Positions 9,250-20,054 of a DNA stretch of 64,000 nucleotides are shown here, one piece after another; position 1 is the stretch's first letter, and each line of letters begins with the position of its first letter. The notes under the pieces were generated by a model. It was not told where the DNA came from. It saw only the letters and a list, made by a program, of their open reading frames with translations, and did no database searches. The DNA is taken from assembly GCA_019918135.1 (NCBI GenBank), contig WBZZ01005824.1, forward strand, positions 7,501 through 71,500. Direction: 5' to 3'. This stretch comes from Paulinella micropora (lineage: Eukaryota; Cercozoa; Imbricatea; Euglyphida; Paulinellidae). A program made the translations under genes and the position numbers.

Positions 9250-11139
9250 CTAGCGGAAAGGCGGAAATGAAGCAGTCTCAGGGGCCCGGATTTGCTCCAG
9301 TAGGGGGACTCGTTTCTGCCGGATGCCTGGGGCCTCCGGTCGGGCGACGGGGGCCGGGAGACGGGGAGAAGAGCCAGGAGAAGAGCCAGGAGAGGGGGGC
9401 AGGGTAATCCACCGGCCCCTTGGGTGGGGGTGAGGGGTCCATAGGGAAGAGCAGTCGCACGGCTGGTCTGGGCGTAGTATAGGAATCTGCTTCTTTCCCC
9501 ATGGGCTGGGGAAAGGAGGGTCTGAGTCCCACACCTCGCCTGTCTGAAAAGGGAGCAGCGCCGTTAGTCCCACTCTGTAGGCCATTCCAGCCCAGCTGGA
9601 CCCTTTGGGGATCCGTTTTTGGATGCTAGCCCATGACTTCCCCTCCGGGATAAAGTTGACCTCCTGAAAATTCTTCGAGATAGGCTGCCCCGAGCTGTGC
9701 ATTCCAACTCCGCCTCTACCAAACCGGATGTAGGTGTGGTTGGAGGGATGGGAGCCGAGGATCGCAAACTCTTGGCGGAAATTCTGCCTGCTCTCCTGTA
9801 GCTCCTTCCAGGCCGGGAGCGCCTCGATGGCCCCCGGGGCGGGGGTGTCGCGGTAAGTTGTGGGCGGTTGGATTATGGCCTCACGGGTGCAACGACCACG
9901 TAGCCGCTCTTGGGCCTGTTCCCACTCCGCACTTTCCGCCGCGATAACCTCCTCGTCGGTGGGAGGTGGAGAGAAGGGAATGAAGCGTTCTCCACCTGCC
10001 GTCCACTTGTCCCCATGGATGAAGGTATTTATGCTGTAGGCTGCCACGGCATGTGACAGGAAAGTCACCTGGTAGGAGGCGGCCCATTGTCGACGGTCGG
10101 GTCCTCCAGGGAGGAAAGTCTCTGAACGGGTGGTGCGTGGAATAGACACCAGCCGGTTGACGGTGCCAAGAGCGTTGAGGGCCTGTCGAACATCGGGTAG
10201 ACTATCCCCTGGAGAGGTGGGGATGGCAGATCCATCGTAGAAGATGCTGAATTCCACCGATCTTCGCTCCGCAGTGGCGCCCCGAATACTACCCAAAAGG
10301 AGGGCACGTTCTAACTGGAAGAAGGACTCGCTCCAGCTGGACGAGCGGGCGACGTAAGCATCCAGCAGGAGTAGAGCCTGGCCCGGTGTCGGGTCAGGGG
10401 GGCGAGTTGGCACGGGGGCCTCGTGGCTGCAGTTGGCATGAAGACGTCGGAACATGCGGAGATTGGCCCCGGCGGTGAGGGGATCGAGCGTCTCCCTGTT
10501 CCATTCGTGGCTCCCGGGGGCAAGGGGCCACTCCCAGTGAAGGAGTTTGCAGATCAACCGTTGGTCAAAGATCAGGATCGAGGGTGGGAGGAGTCGGCGG
10601 TTTGGTGGTCCGCAAACAGTACCATGCGTATAGGTCCCTGGAACCCGCAGGGACATGAGGGCGCAGAGATCAAGTCGGGTGGGGGCCGCAGGGTGGGGTA
10701 CTACGTCAGCGCGATCGGGTAATTCGAGCCAGGCGCATCCGAATTCCAGGCCTGCCTCCTGAAGCGTAGAACGAATGGTAGATTCCGTTTGCTCGCAGGG
10801 CCAAGGAAGAATGGCAATGGTCCGATGAGCCCGGGGACCAGTCGACTTGGGGAAGCTGGTATCCTCGAATTGGGCCACATGAAAGAAGTAACAACTTTTC
10901 GGGCTGGAAAGTTTAAGGTGGGTCACCAGGCCCCGTCTTGACGACTCCCTGTTGGTCAAAGGAATAGTCCCAGGGGGGGGGGGAGGGGGTCTGGATGAGC
11001 AGGGGTAGGGTTCCGCGGCGGCGTGCCAGGAAATGGCTCCACAGCGTCCCTCAGGTGAGGCAGGGAATTGCGGAAGAGCCTTTGTTCCACTCGGGAGAAT
11101 TCCGCCCACCGGGGGAGGTGCATGAAGCGGACTCCCCAA
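9250..11139 (-). CDS. Unknown 629-residue protein, element A
   Basis: Long minus-strand ORF ending 8 bp before the Ulp1-like ORF begins. It has a proline run near residue 50, a middle part with globular composition (residues about 75-470, including SILIFDQRLICKLLHWEWPL and SYQVTFLSHAVAAYSINTF) and a Pro-rich C-terminus. No catalytic motif or zinc-binding pattern is evident. The tight spacing to the Ulp1 ORF suggests they are expressed from one transcript. The true start is unclear because no ATG is seen close to the upstream end. Confidence 0.45.
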   Translation of the reverse strand: MGSPLHAPPPVGGILPSGTKALPQFPASPEGRCGAISWHAAAEPYPCSSRPPPPPPGTIPLTNRESSRRGLVTHLKLSSPKSCYFFHVAQFEDTSFPKSTGPRAHRTIAILPWPCEQTESTIRSTLQEAGLEFGCAWLELPDRADVVPHPAAPTRLDLCALMSLRVPGTYTHGTVCGPPNRRLLPPSILIFDQRLICKLLHWEWPLAPGSHEWNRETLDPLTAGANLRMFRRLHANCSHEAPVPTRPPDPTPGQALLLLDAYVARSSSWSESFFQLERALLLGSIRGATAERRSVEFSIFYDGSAIPTSPGDSLPDVRQALNALGTVNRLVSIPRTTRSETFLPGGPDRRQWAASYQVTFLSHAVAAYSINTFIHGDKWTAGGERFIPFSPPPTDEEVIAAESAEWEQAQERLRGRCTREAIIQPPTTYRDTPAPGAIEALPAWKELQESRQNFRQEFAILGSHPSNHTYIRFGRGGVGMHSSGQPISKNFQEVNFIPEGKSWASIQKRIPKGSSWAGMAYRVGLTALLPFQTGEVWDSDPPFPSPWGKKQIPILRPDQPCDCSSLWTPHPHPRGRWITLPPSPGSSPGSSPRLPAPVARPEAPGIRQKRVPLLEQIRAPETASFPPFR

Positions 11140-11140
11140 G

Positions 11141-11545
11141 CTAGGACGGGAACTCGTTGGGCCAGATCGGGGCGGCGTACCGAGACGGTGGCATAGAAAG
11201 ATCCGTGTCCCTCCCGTCGGGGGGGGGGGGGGGGGGCAGGGCCAGGGGAAGGAGGGGAGGAGGGGGTGGGTATCCCTGGAGGTGGGTGAACAGAGGGGAG
11301 ACGGTGAAGTCGTGGGGTGTATCCGTCAGAAGGACCTCCACAAAAAATTCGTTTGGCAGGCTGGTGCTGAAGTCCTGGGAGAGATCCCAGGGCATTTTCG
11401 TGTCCTCACCTGTGCCCCGTGGGAGGGCGTAGATGAGTCCGGCGTTAACACGGCAGCGAAAGACACTCCTGAGCCAGTCCCAGAGGGATTGGGGGAACGT
11501 CACTGTGATGGCTGAGCCCCTCGGTGCTGGTCGTTCCACCGCCAT
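11141..11545 (-). CDS. Small unknown protein, element A
   Basis: 134 residues from an ATG at 11545, ending 2 bp upstream of the 9250-11139 ORF. The N-terminal 85 residues look globular (SAITVTFPQSLWDWLRSVF, FFVEVLLTDTP) and the C-terminus is proline-rich. It may be part of the same product as its downstream neighbour. No family is recognised. Confidence 0.35.
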   Translation of the reverse strand: MAVERPAPRGSAITVTFPQSLWDWLRSVFRCRVNAGLIYALPRGTGEDTKMPWDLSQDFSTSLPNEFFVEVLLTDTPHDFTVSPLFTHLQGYPPPPPLLPLALPPPPPPDGRDTDLSMPPSRYAAPIWPNEFPS

Positions 11546-11717
11546 GGTATCCGATTATGTCGTGTTCGTCCGGCGCTGCTACCAGGGTTCGGGGAGGGGA
11601 CGAGGGTTTGGAGGAGAGGACGACTCTGCAAATGGTTAAGTAGAGGTTTTCCCACGGGCAAATGCGGCGTTGGTTGTGATCACGCTTCGAGGGCAAGAGA
11701 GGTGGGTTGGATAGAGA

Positions 11718-12140
11718 TTACCCGTCCCTCCGTCCAGGTGTGGTATAACGAAGGGCAGGGGGGATGTAAGTGTGAATCGGAGGTGGGGGGTTCCGATTAA
11801 GGGCTGAGAAAAGATCCGCAGTATGAGTTGGGAGCGGTACCTCCATGGTTGGGAAGTCATGGACTTTGCCTTCGATGGTGTCGGCGCGCTGGTAGAGGAT
11901 GGCTACTAGTGCTCCACCTAGTGGTATGATCGTTCCCGGGAGCAGTCCAACACAAAGGTGACTCTGACGGTGAGTGGTGTATCTCGGGTGCTTGCGTTCC
12001 CCATCATAATCCAGGAAGCTCCGTGGGAATGTAGCATCTTGACATCCAAAAGACCGATACCTCAGCTTGCTGTCCTTGTACTCCTCCGGGTGGAAAGTGA
12101 CGCCCCTCGTCCGGATGTATTTTCCTGTCTTCGCCGTCAT
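11718..12140 (-). CDS. Possible C-terminal part of a USP-like region, element A
   Basis: 140 residues from an ATG at 12140. The segment GALVAILYQRAD resembles the closing strand of USP domains (aYlLfYqR) and follows a His-containing stretch (HRQSHLCVGL). A comparable segment occurs in element B near 15.2-15.45 kb (shared pattern: PGV/RGV-TFH, then a hydrophobic stretch, then a proline-bounded tail), which shows that it is a conserved coding part of the family. The USP assignment is tentative. Confidence 0.4.
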   Translation of the reverse strand: MTAKTGKYIRTRGVTFHPEEYKDSKLRYRSFGCQDATFPRSFLDYDGERKHPRYTTHRQSHLCVGLLPGTIIPLGGALVAILYQRADTIEGKVHDFPTMEVPLPTHTADLFSALNRNPPPPIHTYIPPALRYTTPGRRDG

Positions 12141-13152
12141 GTAGCAGGCAGGGAAAAAAAGGAGACATCTCCAGCGAAAAAGGGGCCAGGATCGGGGTGT
12201 CGTTGATGCGCGGAGGTTCCGTAGGTCCTCGAGGGGTCTCTGGACGGTTGATGATGACGAAAAGGAAAGGAGGGGGCGGAGAGTCCAGGGATACCCGGGA
12301 GGAGATTACCCTATCTTGTTGCTGGGAGCAGTAGCATGAGAGGTTCCCGTACCCCAACTGTCGCGCTCCCGGCCGAAGTAGAGCCTCGATGAGGGATTCG
12401 AGGCGAATCGAAGGGGAGTCCGCAACGGAGGGGGGGTTTCCCTTGGGCTCTGGGGACTTCCCGTCCGTGGGCTGTGGAGGGGCCGTGACCTCCAGAAGTG
12501 GGCTGCAGGCGTTCGATGAGACATGGTACCAATGACAGGTGGCACAAACATGTTCGCGTTTCCATCGGAGCTGTAGCTGTTGACGGGCAGGGGTCCCCGG
12601 TGCCGCAAGCGCATGGAGCCAGTCCTCCTCGGTAGGCGGTCTGTAGTGTAGCGAAGCCGCCGGGCTAGTACATAGGTCGCGGAGGATGAGCCGTAGGGCA
12701 TGCTTCAGGTCGTCAGTCCGCGCCTGAATGCGTGCCGCCGGTGGAACCTGAATACGGTACTGTGATCCCAACTGCGCCGCTTGTTCCTCCAGAACGGGAT
12801 GCTGGAAACGCGGGTCCAGATCAATAATGTGGCGGTAGAGGATAGCCAGCCCTTGCGCCGCAACAGGTTTGTGGGCCAGTTGAGTCGCGGCCGATCGGTT
12901 TAGGGCGCGCCCCGCTTCCGCCAGGACGTGTCCCCCCAGGAAGCCGTTGGGGGTCCTCACGAAAGAACCCAGTAGTGGCTGGAGCAGACTTGCGAGTGCA
13001 GAGAGAAAGGCGCCCATGGGCCATACTGGGAAAGGTGGCGGAGAGGTGTCAGCGCTGGACTGGGTTTTCACGTCCAGGTTTCTAGGCCTCGGGGCCCCAG
13101 TCTGCCTAGATCGCTGACTACGCCTGGCCTGGCGATGGCGGCTTGACCGCAT
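12004..13152 (-). CDS. First protein of element A, possible USP-like finger region
   Basis: About 380 residues if started at the ATG at 13152. Residues in the second half include CATCHWYH (CxxC) and, about 85 residues later, LSCYCSQQQDRVISS followed by PFLFVIINRPE, a pattern like the finger and following strand of USPs (CxC, then a hydrophobic strand with an Arg). No convincing Cys box was found upstream. It is the most 5' ORF of element A, starting next to the tandem repeats at 13.2-13.85 kb. Confidence 0.4.
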   Translation of the reverse strand: MRSSRHRQARRSQRSRQTGAPRPRNLDVKTQSSADTSPPPFPVWPMGAFLSALASLLQPLLGSFVRTPNGFLGGHVLAEAGRALNRSAATQLAHKPVAAQGLAILYRHIIDLDPRFQHPVLEEQAAQLGSQYRIQVPPAARIQARTDDLKHALRLILRDLCTSPAASLHYRPPTEEDWLHALAAPGTPARQQLQLRWKREHVCATCHWYHVSSNACSPLLEVTAPPQPTDGKSPEPKGNPPSVADSPSIRLESLIEALLRPGARQLGYGNLSCYCSQQQDRVISSRVSLDSPPPPFLFVIINRPETPRGPTEPPRINDTPILAPFSLEMSPFFPCLLHDGEDRKIHPDEGRHFPPGGVQGQQAEVSVFWMSRCYIPTELPGL

Positions 13153-13189
13153 CTCGGTAAAGCGTAATCGATTCCAGCTTGAGTGACGG

Positions 13190-13850
13190 GCACGTGGGTC
13201 CAGTCTCTGCAGGTGTGATGGTAGGACCCAGAAAAGCGTACCTGGAACGGTCAGCGGCCACACCACACACAGGGGTGACGGTCACTGCCTTCCCTGGTTC
13301 GTCAGACCTGGCTACCACCAACACTCAAGGCAGTCGGGGCTGTGCCAGAAGTCACGGAACTTCACGGGGCCTGGTTTGGGCTCGTATGCGGCGGGCCTAC
13401 CAGGTAGCCTGACACGAAGACCTAATACCGGCCTGTAACCAGAGACAGGAAGGAAGAGAGAGTGCCTGAGACGTTCAGCGACCGTACCCTCCACGTGGGT
13501 TACAGCCACCGTCTTCCCTGGCCCAGCAATCCCTGGCGTCACGGGTACTGTGCTAGCAAGGTAGTGTCGACAGGCGCGTCACTTCCCAGGAAACCGCCGT
13601 TTGGAGGGGTACGGCGAGGGAAGGGACCAGGAGAACCGAACACTGTGATTACTCCTCGGGCAAGCCACCACTCTAGAGACAGGGGCCCAGTGTCTGGACC
13701 GATCAGCGGCCACACCGGCACAGTCGGGTGCGGACACTGTCTTTCCTGTCACTGGACTCTTGATCCTAGATGCGCTCTGCCTGTAGGACAGTGCCCGGCG
13801 GAGGGCAAGACACAGTTTCCTCTGGCCGGACTAGAAAGACTGCTCACTTA
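13190..13850. repeat. Three diverged tandem copies of about 225 bp at the 5' side of element A
   Basis: A segment of about 50 bp of the pattern GTCAGCGGCCACACC...GTCACTG(C/T)CTTTCCCTGG recurs near 13247-13299, 13472-13521 and 13698-13747, a period of about 225 bp, with similar flanks (CAGAGAC(A)GG.. upstream). The copies are clearly diverged. They lie immediately upstream of the first ORF of element A, where tandem promoter monomers occur in some non-LTR retrotransposons; that role is inference. Confidence 0.6.
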
Positions 13851-13860
13851 TTTTTCTGAC

Positions 13861-14736
13861 TTGAAAACGGTCTCGGTCTGATCAGTATAGAATTGTTATT
13901 TGACCTGAACCGGTAGTACTTGCTTTTCACCTTTCTAGTTGTGGAAAGGCCAGTTATAAAGAACTTGAGTTGTGGAAAGCTTGTTATAATTGTCTCACAC
14001 CAACTTTACGAAGGTTGTTAATAAAAAAAAGTAATTGAAATATTGTTCAAGTTGACTCTCAGCTTGTCTATTAATACCTGTGAGTCACGAGTCCGGTTGT
14101 AGTAAAAGGAAGGCAGGATTACTGACATAGTAGCCTTAAGCTTCTCCGTCTGCGACGCCTTCAAACTCGTTATATAAATCCCTGCTAAATATCTCCTTCA
14201 GGAAGTTTTGTTTCTGATATTAATAATAGCCTGACGCCGGTCTTTGCTTTCATATGTAATTCCTTGTTTCATAGCCTAGCAATAACGATGGGTTCGAAAA
14301 CGATGGCTTTATGGAAAAAATGAGTTTTGCTTCTTTTTTTGAATCTGCCTTCAAGTTTTCGCCGGTTGCAGTGAAAAGATCACAATTTGATTTGTCCCGT
14401 AGTCACGTGAAAAAAATAAATAAATAGATATATAAATAATAAAAAAAGAAAAGAAAATTGACAAAAAGCACTAGTACTTGAACATTTGAATTTATGTAAT
14501 TGAGTCTTGACTAGCCTCCTGTGAGGAAATTACCAACCTGCATTTAAATGAATACACGCACGGCTGTCATTGGATTTCAAAATACAATACTTCTGCTGAG
14601 AACAGGATAGGTACCAAAAGACGCTGGGATGGTCAATTCCAGTTTATTTAGTACACTCTCTTGACAGACTGTTTGTCCCTTTCGAAATAATGCAAATTCT
14701 GAGAACTTACGAGAATATTTCAAGTGCTATCACGAG
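13861..14736. other. AT-rich spacer between elements A and B
   Basis: About 880 bp of AT-rich sequence without a convincing ORF. It contains short A/T tracts near 14023-14040 and 14410-14455 and no strong repeat. It probably includes the 5' ends and promoters of the two head-to-head elements or a remnant of host DNA between them. Confidence 0.5.
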
Positions 14737-14778
14737 TTGTGTAGCGGTTGGAGTTGTTCTAGTCAGTCTGGGAAAAAA

Positions 14779-15684
14779 ATGAAGTTAAATGCCACTTTAC
14801 CTGGTGTGTTGCCTATTTTACCTATCAATAATTATATTTTTTACGACCCACCCGACGAGACCGTCTCGTTACTGACTAAAGAAATCACCGCAATCTTATA
14901 CTACCGTGTCGACACCTGGAGCACCAGGCACGGATACAACACCAATCCCAACCTGGTCAGGCCCCCGGTGGACATCGTACCCATTACCCCTGTCTCCAGA
15001 TACCTATCCGGGATCCGGAGGCTCCCAGCGACTATCCCAACTGAATGGACCCACTGCCCACCCATCAGCTTCCTGGATTCCCTAGACTCAACATTAACCT
15101 GTCGAAGCATTGGCACCCAAGGCCCGGCAGGTTACGCAGCGACCCCCCCGAATACAAACTCCCAACGCTGATGGCAAGTGATCTACGACGCCATCCTACA
15201 AGACATGACGACTACATATGTGTCCACCCATCGAATCAACACGCAAACACCCGGCGTACCCTTCCACCGTGACGACGAACGCTTCATGAAACACGATGAT
15301 ATCGTAAACTTAACCCTGGGAGCATCGACTGCTACCATCACGGTGGTTCCGTATGGGGACATGTATGTACCCCAATCATACTACCGCAAAGTTAACCTCA
15401 ACCATGGTACCCTACACACATTCAATCGATATCAACTCCACAAAGTCGATTTCACTCCGATCACCAAAGCCTCGCGCGAATTAGCCTCTCATTTAGAGAA
15501 TTTATTACATGGGCAGACATCGCTGAGCCATCACGAGCCATTATTGCCAGCGACAAGTACCTGCAAAACTCCCTCCGGACACCATCACCACCTCTCCACA
15601 ACGACCTCTGTTATCCTGGATTCGAGCAATCTCCCATACCGTGGCAACCAACAACTCTCCCAAGTATTACATCACCAGGGATGA
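14779..15684 (+). pseudogene. Remnant like the first USP-like region of element A
   Basis: Two successive plus-strand ORFs (14737-15171 and 15178-15684; first ATG at 14779) resemble the 12004-13152 and 11718-12140 region of element A: shared patterns include AILYYRVD against AILYRHII, and PGVPFHRDDE against RGVTFHPEEY followed by hydrophobic strands. No catalytic residues can be assigned. It is a broken remnant. Confidence 0.4.
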
Positions 15685-16000
15685 TCTCCTCATGCGGCAG
15701 TTTCGGCCAGCTGCGATTACCCTCATGGAACCAGAAGAACTACACGCACTGGGCGATGCGACCGGCTGGCTGAACGATACAAACCTCAACTGGATCTTGG
15801 GTCGACTAGCCATCGAAGCTGCACCAAAACGCTGCCTAATTCTCTCTACCTTTGCGTATGAGAAGATTGAACGGAAAGATCCTGAAGCATGGATCCACAG
15901 ATGGCTTAAACCACACTACACCCTATCAGACTTTGACCATATCCTGATACCAATCAACATTACTTACCCCGGCCTCAACCCAGCGCGACCAGACACGATC
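15641..16000 (+). pseudogene. N-terminal half of a Ulp1-like domain, element B
   Basis: The translation includes ATGWLNDTNLNWILGRL, the WLND motif of Ulp1/SENP peptidases, then KRCLILSTFAYEKIERK and FDHILIPINITYPG. These match the Ulp1-like domain of element A (GGWLHTDVIHWFI, RCLLIGPDFFWKV, EHVLIPLNIS) in order and spacing. The segment carrying the catalytic residues is separated from it by the insert at about 16.1-17.8 kb and resumes near 17.86 kb. Confidence 0.65.
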
Positions 16001-16132
16001 CACGTCGCCCGGGGCACCAACCTCTACCAACCCCGTCATACCCCCCCCCCCCCCCCCCAAACGTCACGGCAAGCCCAAGGGCTACCGACAGCAAGGAACG
16101 ATGGCCTAGGCGTCACCAAGCCTTCCCTGGCT

Positions 16133-16243
16133 GGCCTTTCCTCGATTTCTTCCACCGAAAACCCGTCCTCGGCTGCGAGCGGGCTGTTCCTTCCTCAGGT
16201 ATGAGGGGACTTAGCTATAGTGGAGAAGGAGGGATTAGGTCGG
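16133..16243 (+). repeat. Left direct repeat of the insert
   Basis: Shares an ordered set of blocks with 17679-17800, including CCTCAGGTATGAG and GGAGAAGGAGG/GGGGAAGGAGG followed by TAGGTCGG/TTGGTCGG. The copies differ at about a quarter of positions, so the duplication is not recent. Confidence 0.55.
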
Positions 16244-17678
16244 CTGAGGGAGACTGTGAGCCGTTTCTGACATAACTGGCGCGACCGTCGCAACAGTTAC
16301 TGCCGTCGAGCACCGTTGGCCCACTGTGACACTCGGACCGCGCGGGATATCCTGGCTTATCTTCTGTCCGGTAACGAGGAACCGCCGGACCGCATCCTAG
16401 CATTTCTTCAAGCAAGCACTCATGCGGATACAAGGATAAATTGCCAGTAGCCCAAACATCCAGCTTCGACCCGATTCCTGACGCAGCCCTTTTCCATCCC
16501 CGTCGGTCGAACTATAGCTCTACTCAAAGGAAGAACGGACGTCTCAACACTGACACCTGAGGAACTTCCCAGAGGGCATCCCCATAGATAGTCTCCTCAA
16601 AATGCGCGGGTTACACAGCACCTGCGTTTTTACAGAAGTCGTGCGATCCACATGGTTTGCCAGAATACACCAAATCGAGTTCTGCATCATCATGTACATG
16701 TACAACCCCGATGTCCCAATCTACGAGGACCTGAGCATCAGCGGCGCTACACCACCCTCAGCCTGCTTTGCCCCCCCCCCCCCCCACTGTTTTGATCCTC
16801 AACTAGTCAGCCATCAAAAATCGACGCTTTGGTACGATACAACCCGTGGGAACCTGAGGACCTGGAGCCCGGACCCCCGAACAGAAAAACCATAATTTCC
16901 GTCTCTTCTATCGCGACAACCTACAAAACCCCGGCCCAAGCTTCTAGTACTGCCACTACCACACACCCAAGCTCCGCGCGAGTAACACCATCTCGGTCCT
17001 AGTCCTTGACCCCCAAGATACTTACGCTAGCGCTACGACAAACATTGTCCACCTCGCGGAACACAAACTCACTGGAGCCATGTTATCTCCAAGCCCTAAC
17101 GAATACAGATGCGTCCCGGCCGAGGCTTCCTACGATCCGCACATGGGGATCGGTGTGCATGGTCCTCTTCCACCAGAGCCGCCCGGAGTCATCCGAGACT
17201 CAGACCACTCGATGACAAACAAATACGGCATAGTTACACGCATAACCACGGGGATCCCAGAAACTCCAACACAGACCCCAACCGCTGCACACGCAACCAG
17301 GAGGGCCCCAGACTAAATACAACTGCGATCCCAGCCGGTCCACAAGCCCCTGTTTGCTGCACGATCATCTTCATGACCCGACTGGCCGCAGACCGATACA
17401 CCATCAGCCCTCCTTCCCGAAACAATACCTTTAAACGTGAATGGGAACTAAAACCAGGCAAACGTTCCATCGATACCCTCATGTCTGCCCCGCCCCGTGC
17501 CCCGTGGCCCCCTACCGGGGTTGAACAGTCCTTGGATAGCACCCGATCGGCGCCCCCCCTTCTACTTTCCGCACAGCGCGGACCTCCCGTTGCGTAGAGT
17601 CACTGCAAAGATTCCTGAGCACACCAGCAACGCCGTCAGCAATACAAGAAGGCCCAGACGAAGCGACACCCTCACAGG

Positions 17679-17800
17679 CCAACCTTTCCTCGATCTCTTC
17701 CACTGAACCCCGTCCTCGGTTACGAGCGGGGCCAGTCTATCCTCAGGTATGAGTGGACACGGCTATAATGGCATGGGGAAGGAGGAAATGGGTTGGTCGG
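17679..17800 (+). repeat. Right direct repeat of the insert
   Basis: Second copy of the block at 16133-16243, in the same orientation. It ends about 60 bp before Ulp1-like coding resumes. Confidence 0.55.
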
Positions 17801-17859
17801 AGAACATCGCGTCCCCGGCGCCACTAACGCTGTCACCCCGCCGACCCTGGCTACCCCCT

Positions 17860-18217
17860 AAACGTCCATTGGGTAATGGTCATCCTCACGTGTGAATCCG
17901 AGGAAATCGACGCGCCAACCTATATGTTCTTGGACTCCAAACCTGACTGTCACAGCTCCGAGCAGGCGAATTTCAACCTTCCCACATTACGGATTATAAT
18001 TGCCTTTTTCAAGAAGGTTCTGTTTCTCCGAACAACCAACAAGGCGATGCATATCCCCCTCACAGCCCCAGAACAAATAGGGGAATGTGATTGCGGTGTC
18101 CATGTCGTGGGATGGACGATTGACTTTCTACGCTGCAGAGGGTTTTCTACAAGACATAACAAAGGACGACGGCCTTTGGTTCCGCAAACCGTCAGGGACC
18201 CTCCGCATGAATACTAA
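17860..18217 (+). pseudogene. C-terminal half of a Ulp1-like domain, element B
   Basis: The translation shows VHWVMVILTCESEE (catalytic His in an HW pair), MFLDSKPD (Asp) and about 65 residues later GECDCGVHVVGW (Cys in the DCG motif). This is the second half of a Ulp1/SENP catalytic domain, equivalent to residues 203-300 of the element A protein. Its first half lies at 15.64-16.0 kb. Confidence 0.65.
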
Positions 18218-19870
18218 GTTGATCAGACGGCGTCTGGTGCAATTAGCAAGGGAGGATTCCAAGGCACACCCACGCGTAGTTACCAATAACACATCCGACA
18301 CCACCCAAAGACCCCCCGAAGACGATTACATGATCGTTGACAACAACGATGGTCCACCGGCGGGTGATCCCTCCTCTCCCCTCGCTCCTTCCACCACCCC
18401 TTTTTGTCCCTCCTCTCCTGCTGGTGCCTCTCCCTTCCCCTCTCTACTACCGCACCCTCAAGTGTCTGACTCGACCCACGCTCCCCAGCTGCCCATTCGT
18501 AATACCGTCACACAGCCCTCTACAGGCACGTCCCACGCCCCAGACGACCGACACGCTGCGACCGACATGAAGAGCGCTACACACCAACCCGATGCACCAC
18601 TGCCTCCACCTGCGGCACCGCTGCGTCGCCCCACGAGAGACACCCCACAACCTCAGAGCCACGCCACCGAAGATAACACACCGGCAGCACCCCTACTTAC
18701 GATCCCAAACCTCCACCAGGTGTACATCCCCACGCTACTACCTCCACCTCCCCCGCCCCGTCCGTCACCGATGAATCCCGCACGACGAAAGAGGCCCCCG
18801 ACGGACACCTCACGCCGACCAGAGAAACCCCTACTCCCGGACTCAGGGATCATCACCTTTATACGAGAACACTACCCAAACGCCGAAAAGAGCCAATGCC
18901 TCCTCACCATGCCTATTTCCGCCTCCGACACACCGAGAACGTTATATGACACGCTACAACGCACTCACTCCAAAGGTTCCCGATACCAACACGTATTAAC
19001 CCCCCTGTGCATCCTTACCCCGTGGAACCTTCCCAGCTCTGGCTCACGCTGGGTCCGGATCCCCTACTCCTCCTATTTACATCCCTGCTCAGAATCACGT
19101 CAGGCATCTCTCGCGGGAATGTTCCCCCCACCTTCACCCCAGCCTCGCGAGCCCAGCCACTCTTCCTGGTAATAAAATCAGAGGCTCCCGTGGAAAACAA
19201 GACCTACGGGGCGATTGACTACATCTTCAAGGATTGGGCTACAGCACTGGATGATTTTCCCCTCTGGAGACCCCGGCATCCGGGATACACCGAAACAGCT
19301 CTCCCACAGTGGTCGGATACTTTTTCTGGAGATTGCCGACAGTGTATACTCAACTTCATCCCGTCGCCCGCACAGTTCCACACTACCCTCTCCCGAGACA
19401 ACAAACTTAGTGTCCCACCGGCGCCCTACGTGTCGTCCCCAGCGACTTCACTTGCTCCCCTCCCCAAGCTACCGACGCCCCAGCCAGCCCTGATGACACT
19501 CGACACCCAAGTCACCATCAACCTCACCAAAACCCCCAACACCTACCTCGCGCTGGCCCCTCTCTTTCACAACCCCAACTACACCACCTCCAGGTCACAT
19601 CGACCTTACACAGCCCGGGTCGGGCCCTCTACACCCGACCCCACCTGGAACAAACCCCCTAGCCTTCCCACCCTCTATACTCCCTGTCCCACCCGCCCTC
19701 GCCGGCAACCAGACCTTCCCGCCCCAGCTGCAGGTTGCCCTAGTCTTAGCCTACTCTCCCTGCTCCGGGACTTTACACCCCCCCCCCCAAATCCTGGCTT
19801 CCTTTGTCATGCTCACCACCTCTCAGATCCACTACATCCAATTCCAAGCAGCACAACTGCGGGCTCCTAA
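18217..19870 (+). pseudogene. Proline-rich region and second Ulp1-like remnant, element B
   Basis: Plus-strand ORFs of 361 and 287 residues. The first is Pro/Ser/Thr-rich to about 18.8 kb and then reads GIITFIREHYPNAEKSQCLLTMPIS...YQHVLTPLCIL, which resembles the middle of a Ulp1-like domain (IRELE..RCLL, EHVLIPLNI). The second includes YGAIDYIFKDWATALDDF, then proline-rich sequence. This would be a second Ulp1-like copy within element B, weaker than the first. The region looks broken. Confidence 0.4.
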
Positions 19871-20051
19871 TACGAGGAATGTACTTACGCCTCCTGACCC
19901 CTGGGCCACTGATTCAGACTGGGACGACGTCGCTAAGTTTTACATACCCCCCCCCCCCTCCCGGCTCAAGTTTATTGCAATACCGGAAGTTTCCATGATA
20001 GCGCCGGTGCGCCTTTTTCAATACGGGAATTTGCCGTGAACAAGATATCAA

Positions 20052-20054
<3 letters not shown>

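Larger units (their letters stand above)
1..13152 (-). mobile_element. Element A: large multi-ORF mobile element with USP and Ulp1 domains (open at left edge)
   Basis: A run of minus-strand coding regions covers nearly all of this interval, while the opposite strand holds only short shadow ORFs. Recognisable parts from 5' to 3' on the minus strand are a possible first USP-like region, an unknown 629-residue ORF, a Ulp1-like peptidase, proline/arginine-rich regions, a USP-like peptidase and a basic C-terminal region. Many coding segments contain polyproline runs encoded by G/C homopolymers. The coding is split over many ORFs and the element looks broken in several places. A smaller relative lies head to head at 14.7-20.1 kb, which is the main reason to call this a repeated mobile family. 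No reverse transcriptase, transposase, integrase or capsid was seen, so the class is open; the defining enzyme may lie beyond position 1. Confidence 0.6.
16133..17800. mobile_element. Insert of about 1.7 kb with direct repeats at both ends, inside element B
   Basis: Two segments of about 110 bp, at 16133-16243 and 17679-17800, are about three-quarters identical by eye (both contain TTTCCTCGAT, TCTTCCACYGAA, CCCGTCCTCGG, GAGCGGG and CCTCAGGTATGAG in the same order). They bracket a stretch that interrupts the Ulp1-like domain of element B. The interior has only short ORFs (one at 17109-17597) with no known domain. This may be a nested small element with terminal direct repeats or a local duplication of element B sequence. 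Confidence 0.45.

Noticed and set aside
13190-14736. Long terminal repeats of an LTR retrotransposon
   Set aside because: The 225-bp repeats are internal tandem copies, no matching copy was seen at the other end of element A or B, and no integrase, protease/RT or primer-binding site was found.
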